Below are positions 39,263-47,280 of a stretch of DNA of 64,000 nucleotides, piece by piece (position 1 is the stretch's first letter; every line of letters begins with the position of its first letter). The notes under the pieces are model-generated. The model did no database searches. It had not been told where the DNA came from and saw only the letters and a list, made by a program, of their open reading frames with translations. This stretch comes from Mesoterricola sediminis (GTDB lineage: Bacteria > Acidobacteriota > Holophagae > Holophagales > Holophagaceae): NCBI RefSeq assembly GCF_030295425.1, contig NZ_AP027081.1, forward strand, positions 1 through 64,000, given 5' to 3'. Both the position numbers and the translations under genes were made by a program.

Positions 39263-41113
39263 ATGGCCCACAAGGTCGTCGAATGCGTTCCCAATTTCTC
39301 CGAAGGCCGCGACATGGCCAAGATCCGGCAGATCACCGCGGCCATCGAGGCGGTGGCGGGCATCCGCCTGCTGGACGTGGACCCCGGGGCTGACACCAAC
39401 CGGACCGTGGTCACCTTCGTGGGCGCGCCCGACGCGGTGGTCGAGGCGGCCTTCCAGGCCGTGAAGGTGGCTTCCCGGATCCTGGACATGAGCGCCCATC
39501 ACGGGGCCCACCCGCGCATGGGCGCCACCGACGTGTGCCCCTTCGTGCCGGTGGAGGGCGTGACCCTCGCGGACTGCGCCGAGCTCGCCCGCAAGCTCGG
39601 TGAGCGGGTGGGCCGGGAACTGGCCCTGCCGGTGTACCTGTACGAGCACGCCGCCTCCCGACCCGAACGGCGGAACCTGGCCGTGGTGCGCAAGGGCGAG
39701 TACGAGGGCCTCGAGGAGAAGCTGAAGGATCCCCAGTGGGCCCCCGACTTCGGCCCCGCGGTCTTCAACCCCCGCGCCGGCGCCCTCATCACCGGGGCCC
39801 GGGAGTTCCTGATCGCCTACAACATCACCCTGAACAGCCGGGACAAGGCCCACGCCACCGACATCGCCTTCGAGCTCCGGGAGAAGGGCCGCGTGGCCCG
39901 CCGGGGCCAGAAGGACGCCTACTACAGCTCGGGGGAGATCCTCTTCTACCGGGAAGGCTGCTTCCCCTGCGGCAACTGCGCCGAGGACTTCCCCACCTTC
40001 GAGGCCGTGGAAGCCCACTGCCGGGAGGCCCACGGCTACGACCTGCGCCACCTGCTGAAGCTCAATGACATCGACGCCGCCAAGGGCGTGGTGGGCCGGA
40101 AGGTGCACCGGGCCGGCCGCTTCCAGGCCTGCAAGGCGATCGGCTGGTACGTGGACCAGTACAAGCGGGCCCAGCTCTCCATCAACCTCACCGACTACAA
40201 GGTCACGAGCCCCGTGGACGTGCTGGAGGCCACCCGGACCATGGCCGCCGAGCGCGGGCTGGTGGTGACGGGCAGCGAGATCGTGGGCCTGGTCCCCTTC
40301 TCCGCCCTCTTCGAAGCGGGCCGCCACTACCTGCGCGTCCAGGGCAAGAGCCCCTTCATCCCCGTGCCGGACGTGCTGGAGAACGCCGTCTTCTCCATGG
40401 GCCTGGCCGACGTGGCCCCCTTCGAGATCGAGAAGAAGGTGCTGGGGCTGCCCCGCGCCTACCCGGCGGGGCTCATGGCCATGACCGGCGCCGCCTTCGT
40501 GGACGAGGTCTCCCGGGACACCCCGGCCCCCGGCGGCGGCTCCATCGCGGCCCTGGCCGGCGCCCTGGGCGCCGCCCTGGCCTCCATGGTGGCCAACCTC
40601 ACCCAGGGCAAGGGCGCGCCCGGCTCCGAGCCGCACCTCCTGGCCGCGGCGGAGCGGGCCCAGCGGGCCAAGGACGCCCTGGTGCTGGCGGTGGACGAGG
40701 ACACCGAGGCCTTCAACGCCTACATGGACGCCCGCCGTCTGCCGGCTGGGACCCCCGCCGAGAAGGCCGCGCGGGAGGAGGCCATGCAGGCGGGTCTGAA
40801 GAGCGCCGTCGAGGTCCCCTGGGCCACCGCGAACGCCTGCTACGAGGCCATGGAGGCCGCCGAGACCGCCATGCACCACGGAAACCCCGCCTCCATCACG
40901 GACACGCTCGTGGGCTTCACCATCGCCTACGCCGGCGTCCGGGGCGGAATCTGGAACGTGCTGATCAACCTCAAGGACATCACGGACCGGGCCTACGTGG
41001 AGGCCATGCGTGCGCGCTGCGCCGGGCTCCTGGACCGGGCCAAGGCCCTCCTGGACCGGGCCACCGCCCACGGCGACGCGCGCCTGGAGGCCATGCTGGC
41101 GCCCAAGGGCTGA
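39263..41113 (+). CDS. ftcD: Bifunctional glutamate formimidoyltransferase / formimidoyl-THF cyclodeaminase with C2H2 insert
   Basis: Histidine-degradation and folate enzyme: transfers the formimino group from formiminoglutamate to THF, then releases ammonia to give methenyl-THF. The 616-aa protein starts with CVPNFSEGRD (formimidoyltransferase, N-terminal part, with HHGAHPRMGATDVCP about 79-93) and ends with the helical cyclodeaminase (about 425-616, starting near FVDEVSRDTPAPGGGS). It is about 75 residues longer than the roughly 540-aa mammalian enzyme; part of the excess is a segment near 225-275 with the classical zinc-finger spacing C236-x2-C239-x12-H252-x4-H257. The start ATG has a weak upstream site. 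Neighbouring hut genes are absent. Confidence 0.94.
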   Translation: MAHKVVECVPNFSEGRDMAKIRQITAAIEAVAGIRLLDVDPGADTNRTVVTFVGAPDAVVEAAFQAVKVASRILDMSAHHGAHPRMGATDVCPFVPVEGVTLADCAELARKLGERVGRELALPVYLYEHAASRPERRNLAVVRKGEYEGLEEKLKDPQWAPDFGPAVFNPRAGALITGAREFLIAYNITLNSRDKAHATDIAFELREKGRVARRGQKDAYYSSGEILFYREGCFPCGNCAEDFPTFEAVEAHCREAHGYDLRHLLKLNDIDAAKGVVGRKVHRAGRFQACKAIGWYVDQYKRAQLSINLTDYKVTSPVDVLEATRTMAAERGLVVTGSEIVGLVPFSALFEAGRHYLRVQGKSPFIPVPDVLENAVFSMGLADVAPFEIEKKVLGLPRAYPAGLMAMTGAAFVDEVSRDTPAPGGGSIAALAGALGAALASMVANLTQGKGAPGSEPHLLAAAERAQRAKDALVLAVDEDTEAFNAYMDARRLPAGTPAEKAAREEAMQAGLKSAVEVPWATANACYEAMEAAETAMHHGNPASITDTLVGFTIAYAGVRGGIWNVLINLKDITDRAYVEAMRARCAGLLDRAKALLDRATAHGDARLEAMLAPKG

Positions 41114-41163
41114 TTCCGGGCCCGTCCTGGCGTAGACTGGGGGTCCTTCCCCGGGAGAACCCC

Positions 41164-42027
41164 ATGTCCACGGTCCGGCCCACCCTGTGCCTGTGCGCGG
41201 TCCTCGCCAGTCTTTTCGTCCTGGGCTGCAGCCATCCCCGCACCACCGTGCACCGCACGGGCGTCATGGAGTACCTCTATCCCAAGCGCGAAGCCGCCCC
41301 CGCCCCCACCCCGGGCGGCGCGCGGCTTCACCTGCCCCTGAAGCTGGGCATCGCCTTCGTGCCGTCCCAGGGCTACGCCTGGCGCTCGGCATTGCCGGCG
41401 ACCAGCGAACGCCCCCTCCTGGACATCGTGCGCGAGGCCTTCCAGGCCAGATCCTGGGTGCAGGAGATCAAAGTGATCCCCAGCGCCTACCTGCGGGCCG
41501 GGGGCGGCTTCGATAACCTGGAGCAGGCGGCCAGGATGTACGGCGTGGACGTCATGGCCCTGGTGAGCGTCGACCAGATCCAGTACACCGACCCCAAGTG
41601 GTATTCCTTCGCCTACCTGACCATCGTCGGGCTCTACACCCTGCCGGCGGAGAAGAACGATACCCGGACCCTCATCGATGTGGCCGTCTTCGACGTGGCC
41701 ACCCGGACCTTCCTGCTGCGGGCCCCCGGCCAGAGCACCGTGAAGGGCTCGGCCACCCCCATCCGGGCCCAGGAGCAGCTCCGCCTGGACTCGGGCAAGG
41801 GGCTGGAACTGGCCTTGAAGGACCTGAACGGGAACCTGGCCCGGGAGGTGGAGGCCTTCAAGGCCGACGTGGCCTCGGGCGCCCGCAAGGACGTGGACGT
41901 GGTGGACCGGGAGGGCCGGTCCCTGCGCCAGACCGGCGGCCGCAGCTTCGGCGGGTCGATGGGGCTCGGGGAAGCGGTGGCCGGCCTGGCCCTGGCGGCC
42001 TTCGCCTGGCGGCGCCGGCGGCCGTGA
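41164..42027 (+). CDS. Rhombotarget-type lipoprotein with GlyGly-CTERM-like tail
   Basis: A 287-aa lipoprotein: signal peptide with lipobox VLGC (lipidated Cys C22), a globular domain (about 60-250), and a C-terminal sorting-like tail of GG-containing spacer, hydrophobic helix and Arg cluster (GGSMGLGEAVAGLALAAFAW then RRRR, about 258-286). Such tails are the substrates of rhombosortases, rhomboid-type intramembrane proteases; the next gene encodes one, overlapping by four bases (GTGA). A lipoprotein that is both lipidated and C-terminally processed matches the dedicated rhombotarget/rhombosortase pairs known from other bacteria. Function of the domain is unknown. Confidence 0.85.
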   Translation: MSTVRPTLCLCAVLASLFVLGCSHPRTTVHRTGVMEYLYPKREAAPAPTPGGARLHLPLKLGIAFVPSQGYAWRSALPATSERPLLDIVREAFQARSWVQEIKVIPSAYLRAGGGFDNLEQAARMYGVDVMALVSVDQIQYTDPKWYSFAYLTIVGLYTLPAEKNDTRTLIDVAVFDVATRTFLLRAPGQSTVKGSATPIRAQEQLRLDSGKGLELALKDLNGNLAREVEAFKADVASGARKDVDVVDREGRSLRQTGGRSFGGSMGLGEAVAGLALAAFAWRRRRP

Positions 42028-42521
42028 ACCCCTTCGTCCTGCGCGCGGGCGCCTGGGCCGAGCCCTGGCGCCTGTGGACCTGCCACGCCGTCCATTTCGA
42101 CGCCGTCCACGCCGGCCTGAACCTGGCCGCGCTGGCGGTCCCCTTCCTGCTGGTTCGGGACCGCGGGCGCCTGGCCCGGGGCCTCCTCGTGGCGGCCCCG
42201 GTCCTGGCCCTCCTCCTCCTGCCCGCCATCGGGCCGGGCACGTACCGGGGCGCTTCGGGCCTGGCCTGCACCGCCTGGGCGGCAGCGGGCCTCGGCCTCC
42301 TGGGGGACCGGCGGCGCCGGGGGGAGGGCCTCGCCCTCTGCGGCCTCCTGGTCGGAAAGCTGGCCTGGGAGGCCTTCCGGGGTGCCGCTTGGCTGCCAGG
42401 CGGCGAGGGTTGGACGGCCCTTCCGGCGGCCCACCTCTGGGGGGCGGCCCTGGGAGGCCTCCTGGCCGGGGTGGACCGCTTCCGGCGGCGGGGCGGCGTG
42501 CTTGACAGGAGTAATAATTAA
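42024..42521 (+). CDS. rrtA: Rhombosortase (rhomboid-family intramembrane serine protease)
   Basis: A 165-aa inner-membrane protease of the rhombosortase subfamily. The N-terminal WRLWTCHAVHFDAVHAGLN matches the family start, the nucleophile is S78 in YRGASGLACTAW, and the catalytic His is H137 in AAHLWGAALG. About six hydrophobic helices fit the size. It would cleave the hydrophobic tail of the preceding lipoprotein. The GTG start at 42024 overlaps the upstream TGA, so the two are co-translated. Its last codons are unusually AT-rich and hold the promoter of the following gene. Confidence 0.87.
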   Translation: MNPFVLRAGAWAEPWRLWTCHAVHFDAVHAGLNLAALAVPFLLVRDRGRLARGLLVAAPVLALLLLPAIGPGTYRGASGLACTAWAAAGLGLLGDRRRRGEGLALCGLLVGKLAWEAFRGAAWLPGGEGWTALPAAHLWGAALGGLLAGVDRFRRRGGVLDRSNN

Positions 42522-42529
42522 TTTATTTT
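42502..42529 (+). promoter_or_regulatory. Promoter inside the end of the rhombosortase gene
   Basis: TTGACA (42502-42507), then a 16-base spacer and TATTTT (42524-42529), in a short AT-rich island before the ATG at 42550. A perfect -35 box in such a GC-rich chromosome is notable; it should drive the 131-aa membrane protein gene. Confidence 0.6.
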
Positions 42530-42549
42530 ACGAGCGGAACCCTTCCGCC

Positions 42550-42945
42550 ATGACCCCTCCCCTGCCCTCCTTCGCCCGCCGCCTCCGCGCCTTCAACGAG
42601 CGGGTGGCCCGCCTCGGCACCGAAGCCTTCAGCTCCATCTGGGCCTTCTACGCCTTCCTGGTGTGGGGCCTGCTGGGCATGCTGCCCGGGGTGAACGCGG
42701 CCTTCAAGGAATTCGTCCTCCTGGTCAGTTCGGCCTGGATCCAGCTCTGGGCCCTGCCCCTGCTCATGGTGGGCAACGCGGTGCTGAACAAGGCCGGCGA
42801 ACGCAGGGCCATGCAGGATCACCAGATGCTCCTGGCGGAACTGAAGCTGCTGAAGCGCCAGATGGCGGAGCTCCATGCCCTGCACGGGGAGATCCTGGAG
42901 CTGGTGGCCCGGCTGAGACAGGAAGGGGCCCCTACGCCCCGATGA
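42550..42945 (+). CDS. Small two-helix membrane protein (DUF1003-like layout)
   Basis: A 131-aa protein with two hydrophobic helices ([18 protein letters not shown] about 30-47; [20 protein letters not shown] about 56-75) joined by a short loop, then a charged helical tail with heptad-like Leu/Glu pattern ([20 protein letters not shown]), probably a coiled coil. The pattern of a membrane hairpin ending [20 protein letters not shown] is reminiscent of DUF1003 and of low-affinity iron permease-like proteins, but neither can be assigned safely. The ATG follows GGAACCC and the TTGACA promoter above. It converges with yjbQ, the reading frames overlapping by 14 bp. Confidence 0.65.
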   Translation: MTPPLPSFARRLRAFNERVARLGTEAFSSIWAFYAFLVWGLLGMLPGVNAAFKEFVLLVSSAWIQLWALPLLMVGNAVLNKAGERRAMQDHQMLLAELKLLKRQMAELHALHGEILELVARLRQEGAPTPR

Positions 42946-43366
42946 TCTTGATGAGCACCCGCTTGTCGCGGCGCCCGTCGAACTCGCCGTAGAAGATCTG
43001 CTCCCAGGGGCCGAAATCCAGGCGGCCCTTCGTGATGGCGACCACGACCTCGCGGCCCATGATCTGGCGCTTGTGGTGGGCGTCGCCGTTGTCTTCGCCC
43101 GAGCGGTTGTGCAGGTACCCGCCCCGGGCGGGGTCCGTGCCGGCGTTGAAGGGGGCCAGGTGCTCCAGCCAGCGCTTGTAGTCCTCGTGGAGCCCCGGCT
43201 CGTCGTCATTGATGAAGACGCTCGCGGTGATGTGCATGGCGTTCACGAGACAGAGGCCCTCCTGGACGCCGCTGGCCTCCACGGCCTCCTCCACGTCCGG
43301 GGTGATGTTCACGAAGCCCACCCGCTGGGGCTCGTGGAGGGTGAGGGTGACGCGATGGCTCTTCAT
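42932..43366 (-). CDS. yjbQ: YjbQ/UPF0047 family protein
   Basis: A 144-aa protein of the UPF0047 family. Conserved segments are all present: [53 protein letters not shown] with the His cluster, and [20 protein letters not shown] near the end. Some members can complement thiamine phosphate synthase mutants, but the physiological reaction is not established; it is of interest that thiG starts 53 bp away in divergent orientation, a thiamine-pathway neighbour. The ATG at 43366 fits the family start ([10 protein letters not shown]). Two His residues in HHKRQ plus one in MHITA are a likely metal or substrate site. Confidence 0.88.
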   Translation of the reverse strand: MKSHRVTLTLHEPQRVGFVNITPDVEEAVEASGVQEGLCLVNAMHITASVFINDDEPGLHEDYKRWLEHLAPFNAGTDPARGGYLHNRSGEDNGDAHHKRQIMGREVVVAITKGRLDFGPWEQIFYGEFDGRRDKRVLIKIIGA

Positions 43367-43418
43367 GGCTGGCTCCGCCCATACAGTAGACTGGAAGACG
43401 CAACGCTGGAGAAGTGCC

Positions 43419-44195
43419 ATGCTCACGATCGCCGGAAGGACCTTCGAGAACCGCCTCGTGCTGGGGACGGGCAAGTACAAGGATTTCGCCACCATGAAGG
43501 CCTGCTACGAGGCGGCCCGCGTGGAGATGGTGACCCTGGCGGTGCGCCGCTTCGACCTGTCCGCCCAGGGCGAGGACAACATCCTGAACTGGATCCCCAA
43601 GGGCATGGCCCTCCTGCCCAACACCGCGGGCTGCTATACCCGCGAGGACGCGCTGCGGGTGAGCCGCCTGGCCCGCGAGGCCCTGGACACGCCGTGGATC
43701 AAGCTGGAGGTCATCGGCGATCCCACCAGCCTCTACCCGGACGGCGAGGAGACCCTCCGCGCCGCCGAGGAGCTCGTGAAGGAGGGCTTCGTCGTCCTGC
43801 CCTACCTCAACGCCGATCCCATCCTGGCCCGGAAGCTCTGCGACGTGGGCGTGGCCGCCATCATGCCCCTGGGCAGCGCCATCGGCTCGGGCCTGGGCGT
43901 GCAGAACCCCTACGTCATCCAGATCATCCGGGAGATCGCGGCCTCGTACGGCCTGCCCCTGGTGGTGGACGCGGGCGTGGGCACCGCCAGCGACGCGGCC
44001 GTGGCCATGGAACTGGGCGCGGACGCGGTGCTCCTGAACACGGCCGTCGCCGAGGCCGCGGATCCGGTCCGCATGGCCCGGGCCATGGACCACGCGGTGC
44101 AGGCCGGGCGCCTCGCCTTCGAGGCGGGCCGCATGCCGAAGCGCCTCTACGCCAGCGCCTCGAGCCCGGTAGCCGGTGTGGTTGGCCGCAACTAG
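43419..44195 (+). CDS. thiG: Thiazole synthase
   Basis: Forms the thiamine thiazole ring from deoxyxylulose-5-phosphate, ThiS-thiocarboxylate and dehydroglycine. The 258-aa protein has [19 protein letters not shown], the Schiff-base lysine K95 in [26 protein letters not shown] and [20 protein letters not shown], all diagnostic. The usual ThiS, ThiF and ThiH/ThiO partners are not adjacent. No THI-box riboswitch was recognised in the 52-bp leader. A TAGACT at 43387-43392 could be its -10. Its stop lies three bases before the left inverted repeat of the IS630-derived element. Confidence 0.96.
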   Translation: MLTIAGRTFENRLVLGTGKYKDFATMKACYEAARVEMVTLAVRRFDLSAQGEDNILNWIPKGMALLPNTAGCYTREDALRVSRLAREALDTPWIKLEVIGDPTSLYPDGEETLRAAEELVKEGFVVLPYLNADPILARKLCDVGVAAIMPLGSAIGSGLGVQNPYVIQIIREIAASYGLPLVVDAGVGTASDAAVAMELGADAVLLNTAVAEAADPVRMARAMDHAVQAGRLAFEAGRMPKRLYASASSPVAGVVGRN

Positions 44196-44198
44196 GGT

Positions 44199-44309
44199 AG
44201 GTAGATCGAATCACCGGAACGATCGTGTCCCTTGCTTCGTGACGGCAAGGGTAGGTAAAGAACCCGTACACCGAGTGCGCCGGGACACCGAGTCACGCTG
44301 AGGCAGCTT
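44199..44309 (+). repeat. Left inverted repeat of the IS630-derived element
   Basis: Pairs with 44735-44845 over 111 bp with nine mismatches by my alignment. The innermost part (44258-44309, ending CTGAGGCAGCTT) is the best matched. Confidence 0.88.
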
Positions 44310-44470
44310 CGCGGTTCTGCGCGCCGACCCATACCACCCAGGCCCTGGCCCGCTGGCGCGGGCCGCGATGCTGCGCATCGCTCGGCTGGGGGCTCCGGGC
44401 CTTCCGCATGCACGCCTGCGGGTGCCCTCCGCCCCCAGCCTTGGACGGGCCTGGGCTTGAGGTTCGGCCC

Positions 44471-44657
44471 ACCGCCGACCAGCTCCAGGTGGGTTACAAC
44501 ACCGTCCGGCGGTGGCGGGACCGGTTCCTGGAGGCCGGGGGCCACCCTCCCGGCGGAGCGCAAGGCCGGGATCGTGAGGATGACCACCCTGGCCAAGGCC
44601 TCGGGGCTGAGCCCCTTCGCGGTGTGGAAGATCTGGAAGGCCAACGGGCTCAAGCCT
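44471..44657 (+). pseudogene. IS630-family transposase fragment, frameshifted
   Basis: 44471-44543 encodes ADQLQVGYNTVRRWRDRFLE, a helix-turn-helix like the first one of IS630 transposases. From 44547 in another frame comes LAKASGLSPFAVWKIWKANG and LKP, matching the second one, which precedes the DDE domain. The linker is shortened, the frame changes near 44543-44547, and no DDE residues remain. Open frames across it are short and start with poor codons. I infer a decayed transposase retained inside a MITE-like unit. Confidence 0.72.
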
Positions 44658-44734
44658 CGTCCCAGGTCTTGGACCGGACTCGGCCCGGGCTGCCCCTGAA
44701 ACAGGGCCGCTGCGGAACGATGACCCACGACTCC

Positions 44735-44845
44735 AAGCTGCCTCAGCGTGACTCGGTGTCCCGGCGCACTCGGCGTCCGGGTTCTTTACTCACCCTTGCC
44801 GACACGAAGGAAGGGACACGATCGTTCCGGTGAGTTGATATACCT
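44735..44845 (-). repeat. Right inverted repeat of the IS630-derived element
   Basis: Reverse complement of 44199-44309; starts AAGCTGCCTCAGCG and ends with TGATATACCT. Confidence 0.88.
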
Positions 44846-45056
44846 GGACGAGGATAGGCCGCCAGTAGCCCAGGTGACAGCCTGCCTCACCCCGCCGGCC
44901 CGGGTCCGGATCAGGCCTTCGGGTTGACGCGTCGCTCAAGGCGGGCCCGCCTTCAACCCCGGGCGGGGCCGTCCGAATGGCTGCCGGTCTGCGCGGGGTC
45001 CGCCCCCGGGAGCGGACCGGCGCCGGCCCCGGTTATCCTGGAGGACTGGAGTCGCC

Positions 45057-45983
45057 ATGCCCCGCTTTTCCAAACGATCCGGTCGCGAAGTCCTGGAAGG
45101 CCACGTCCGCCTTCCGGCGTGGATCGTCCGGGAACGGATGAACCTGGGCGAGCTCCACGCCATGAAGAAGGACCTCCGGGCCTCGGACCTGCACACCGTG
45201 TGCGAGGAGGCCCGCTGCCCCAACCGGACCCACTGCTTCAACCACGGCACGGCCACGTTCCTGCTCATGGGCGACACCTGCACCCGGGCCTGCGGCTTCT
45301 GCTCCATCCGGAGCGGGAAGCCCGCGCCCCTGGATCCCCGGGAGCCGGAGGAGACCGCCCTGCGGGTCCAGGCCCTGGGCCTGCGCTTCGCGGTGCTCAC
45401 CTCGGTGAACCGGGACGACCTCCCCGACGGCGGCGCCGCCCACCTCGCACGCACCATCCGCGCCATCCGCGCCCACAACCCCGGCGTCGGGGTGGAGGTG
45501 CTCACGCCGGACTTCATGGGGAACCTGGAGGCGGTGGCGGAGGTGGTGGCCGCGGGCCCGGCGGTCTTCAACCACAACACCGAGACCGTGCCCAGCCTCT
45601 ATCCGGAAGTCCGGCCGGCCGGGAGGTTCGAGCGTTCCCTGGCGGTGCTCGCCAAGGCCAAGGAACTGGGCACGGCCCTCTTCGGGCCCGCCTTCGCCAC
45701 CAAGTCCGGCCTCATGCTCGGCCTGGGGGAGACGGAGGCGGAGCTCATGGCCGTCTTCGAGGCCCTCGCCGGCGCCGGGGTCGACATCCTCACCCTGGGC
45801 CAGTACCTCCGCCCGACCCGGCACCAGCTCCCCGTGAAGGCCTACGTGCATCCCGACGCCTTCGCGGAACTGGGGCGCAAGGCCAAGGCCCTCGGCTTCC
45901 GCGCCGTCTACGCGGGGCCCCTGGTCCGGTCGAGCTTCAACGCCCACGAAGTGAGCGAAATGGAAGGGATCTCCATCGCATGA
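45057..45983 (+). CDS. lipA: Lipoyl synthase
   Basis: Radical-SAM enzyme inserting two sulfurs into octanoyl-lipoyl-domain lysine. The 308-aa protein has the auxiliary cluster cysteines C49, C54, C60 (CEEARCPNRTHC), the radical SAM motif C75-C79-C82 (CTRACGFCSI) and the C-terminal RSSFNAHE whose Ser ligates the auxiliary cluster. The start at 45057 fits the family N terminus (VRLPAWIVRE). Its TGA overlaps the ATG of rlmN (ATGA), so both radical-SAM genes are co-translated; lipB is not adjacent. Confidence 0.96.
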   Translation: MPRFSKRSGREVLEGHVRLPAWIVRERMNLGELHAMKKDLRASDLHTVCEEARCPNRTHCFNHGTATFLLMGDTCTRACGFCSIRSGKPAPLDPREPEETALRVQALGLRFAVLTSVNRDDLPDGGAAHLARTIRAIRAHNPGVGVEVLTPDFMGNLEAVAEVVAAGPAVFNHNTETVPSLYPEVRPAGRFERSLAVLAKAKELGTALFGPAFATKSGLMLGLGETEAELMAVFEALAGAGVDILTLGQYLRPTRHQLPVKAYVHPDAFAELGRKAKALGFRAVYAGPLVRSSFNAHEVSEMEGISIA

Positions 45984-47041
45984 GCGCCAACGTCCAGCCC
46001 TGGGACCTGCCCGCCCCCGAGGGGGAGGGGCGGCCGTCGGCCTTCGGCCTCCTCCCCGAGGACCTGGAGGGCATCCCCGGCCGGGCCGCGCACGCCTTCT
46101 CCAGGCTCCAGCGCCCCTGGACCTGGCGCGAGGACGGGCTCGACCTGGCCCGGGCCGCCCGGGAATGGCTCGCCGCCTCCCATGACCTCGCCCTGCCGGT
46201 GCTTCTGGAGCGCCATCCCAGCGAGGACGGGGCCACCAAGGTCGTCCTGGGCCTGCGCGACGGGGAGCGCATCGAGGCCGTGCACATGCCCCGGGAGGTC
46301 CGGAACCCGCGGGTGACCCTCTGCATCAGCAGCCAGGTGGGGTGCGCCATGGGCTGCACCTTCTGCGCGACGGGCGCCATGGGCATCCGCCGCAACCTTT
46401 CGGCGGGCGAGATCGTCGGCCAGGTGCTGGCCCTCATCCGGGCCCTGGGCCCGGAACGGCCCCACGCCATCACCCTGGTCTTCATGGGCATGGGCGAGCC
46501 GCTCCACAACCTGGACAACGTGCACCGGGCGATCCGGATCCTCAACCACCCCCAGGGCCTCAACATCTCGACACGGCGGATCACGGTCTCCACCTCGGGC
46601 CTCGTGTCGGGCATCGAGCGCCTGAGCCGGATGACCCCGCGCCCCTGGCTCGCCCTGAGCCTCAACAGCACGACCGACGAGGCCCGGAGCGGGGTCATGC
46701 CCGTCAACCGGGTCTGGGGCCTGGCCCGGCTCCGGCAGGCGCTGGACGACTGGAACCTCGCGCCCGGGGAGAAGTTCCTCCTGGAGTACGTGCTCCTGGA
46801 CGGCGTGAACGACACCCCCGAGGACGCGGACCGCCTCGCGGACTGGCTCGGGGACCTGCGCGCCGGCCACAACATCAACCTGATCCGCATGAACGAGCAT
46901 CCGGCTTCCGCCTTCCGCACCCCGCCCCAGGCGCGCCTCCAGGCCTTCCTGGACCGCCTCAAGGCCCGGGGCTGCTTCGTGACCGTGCGCAAGAGCCGGG
47001 GCCGGGACGTCCAGGGGGCCTGCGGGCAGCTGCTGAAATAG
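45980..47041 (+). CDS. rlmN: Dual-specificity 23S rRNA/tRNA adenine C2-methyltransferase
   Basis: Radical-SAM methyltransferase that modifies A2503 of 23S rRNA and A37 of some tRNAs. The 353-aa protein carries C122-C126-C129 (CAMGCTFCATG), the GEPLHNLDNV motif, SLNSTTDEARSGVMPVNR, and the C-terminal methyl-carrier cysteine C348 (QGACGQLLK). C348 together with a sequence start MSANVQPWDLP is consistent with RlmN rather than Cfr, but the two share motifs. The ATG overlaps lipA's stop by 4 bases. Confidence 0.94.
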   Translation: MSANVQPWDLPAPEGEGRPSAFGLLPEDLEGIPGRAAHAFSRLQRPWTWREDGLDLARAAREWLAASHDLALPVLLERHPSEDGATKVVLGLRDGERIEAVHMPREVRNPRVTLCISSQVGCAMGCTFCATGAMGIRRNLSAGEIVGQVLALIRALGPERPHAITLVFMGMGEPLHNLDNVHRAIRILNHPQGLNISTRRITVSTSGLVSGIERLSRMTPRPWLALSLNSTTDEARSGVMPVNRVWGLARLRQALDDWNLAPGEKFLLEYVLLDGVNDTPEDADRLADWLGDLRAGHNINLIRMNEHPASAFRTPPQARLQAFLDRLKARGCFVTVRKSRGRDVQGACGQLLK

Positions 47042-47148
47042 GCCTTGCCGCCGGTCCGGGCGGGCGTCATATTGAGTCGCGATATCACCCGTTTGGGCCC
47101 CGGACACCGCCCGTGGTAGCCTCCCATCGACCAGTTTCGGGACCCGCC

Positions 47149-47280
47149 ATGATTCCATCGGACGACACCACACCATCCTGGGTACCCCCCGTCGAGGCCT
47201 GGCGCCCCGACGGGGCCCCGATCCCGGTGGATCCCTACTTCGAGGATCCGTACAACCCCGATCCCTACGCGAAGATGTAG
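47149..47280 (+). CDS. Small acidic proline-rich protein (43 aa), unknown
   Basis: An in-frame ATG at 47149 opens a 43-codon reading frame that ends exactly where rdgB begins (TAG then ATG). The product is rich in Asp and Pro: MIPSDDTTPSWVPPVEAW, then PIPVDPYFEDPYNPDPYAKM. There is no hydrophobic segment or known domain. It may be a leader peptide coupling translation into rdgB, or an independent small protein. The GGGA six bases upstream is a weak ribosome-binding site. Codon composition is like that of neighbouring genes. Confidence 0.5.
   Translation: MIPSDDTTPSWVPPVEAWRPDGAPIPVDPYFEDPYNPDPYAKM

Larger units (their letters stand above)
44199..44845 (+). mobile_element. IS630-derived defective element with long inverted repeats
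   Basis: A 647-bp unit bounded by 111-bp inverted repeats (about 92% identical by direct alignment), with no indels between arms. The interior encodes two helix-turn-helix fragments of an IS630-type transposase in different frames. The catalytic part is missing, so it is non-autonomous. It sits between thiG and lipA and is transcribed through by neither convincingly. It could also act as a strong transcription terminator since the arms can form a long hairpin. Confidence 0.78.

Noticed and set aside
44408-44833. 141-codon ORF inside the IS630-derived unit as a functional gene
   Set aside because: Only the first HTH segment is in this frame; it then runs into the right inverted repeat. It is part of a frameshifted transposase remnant.
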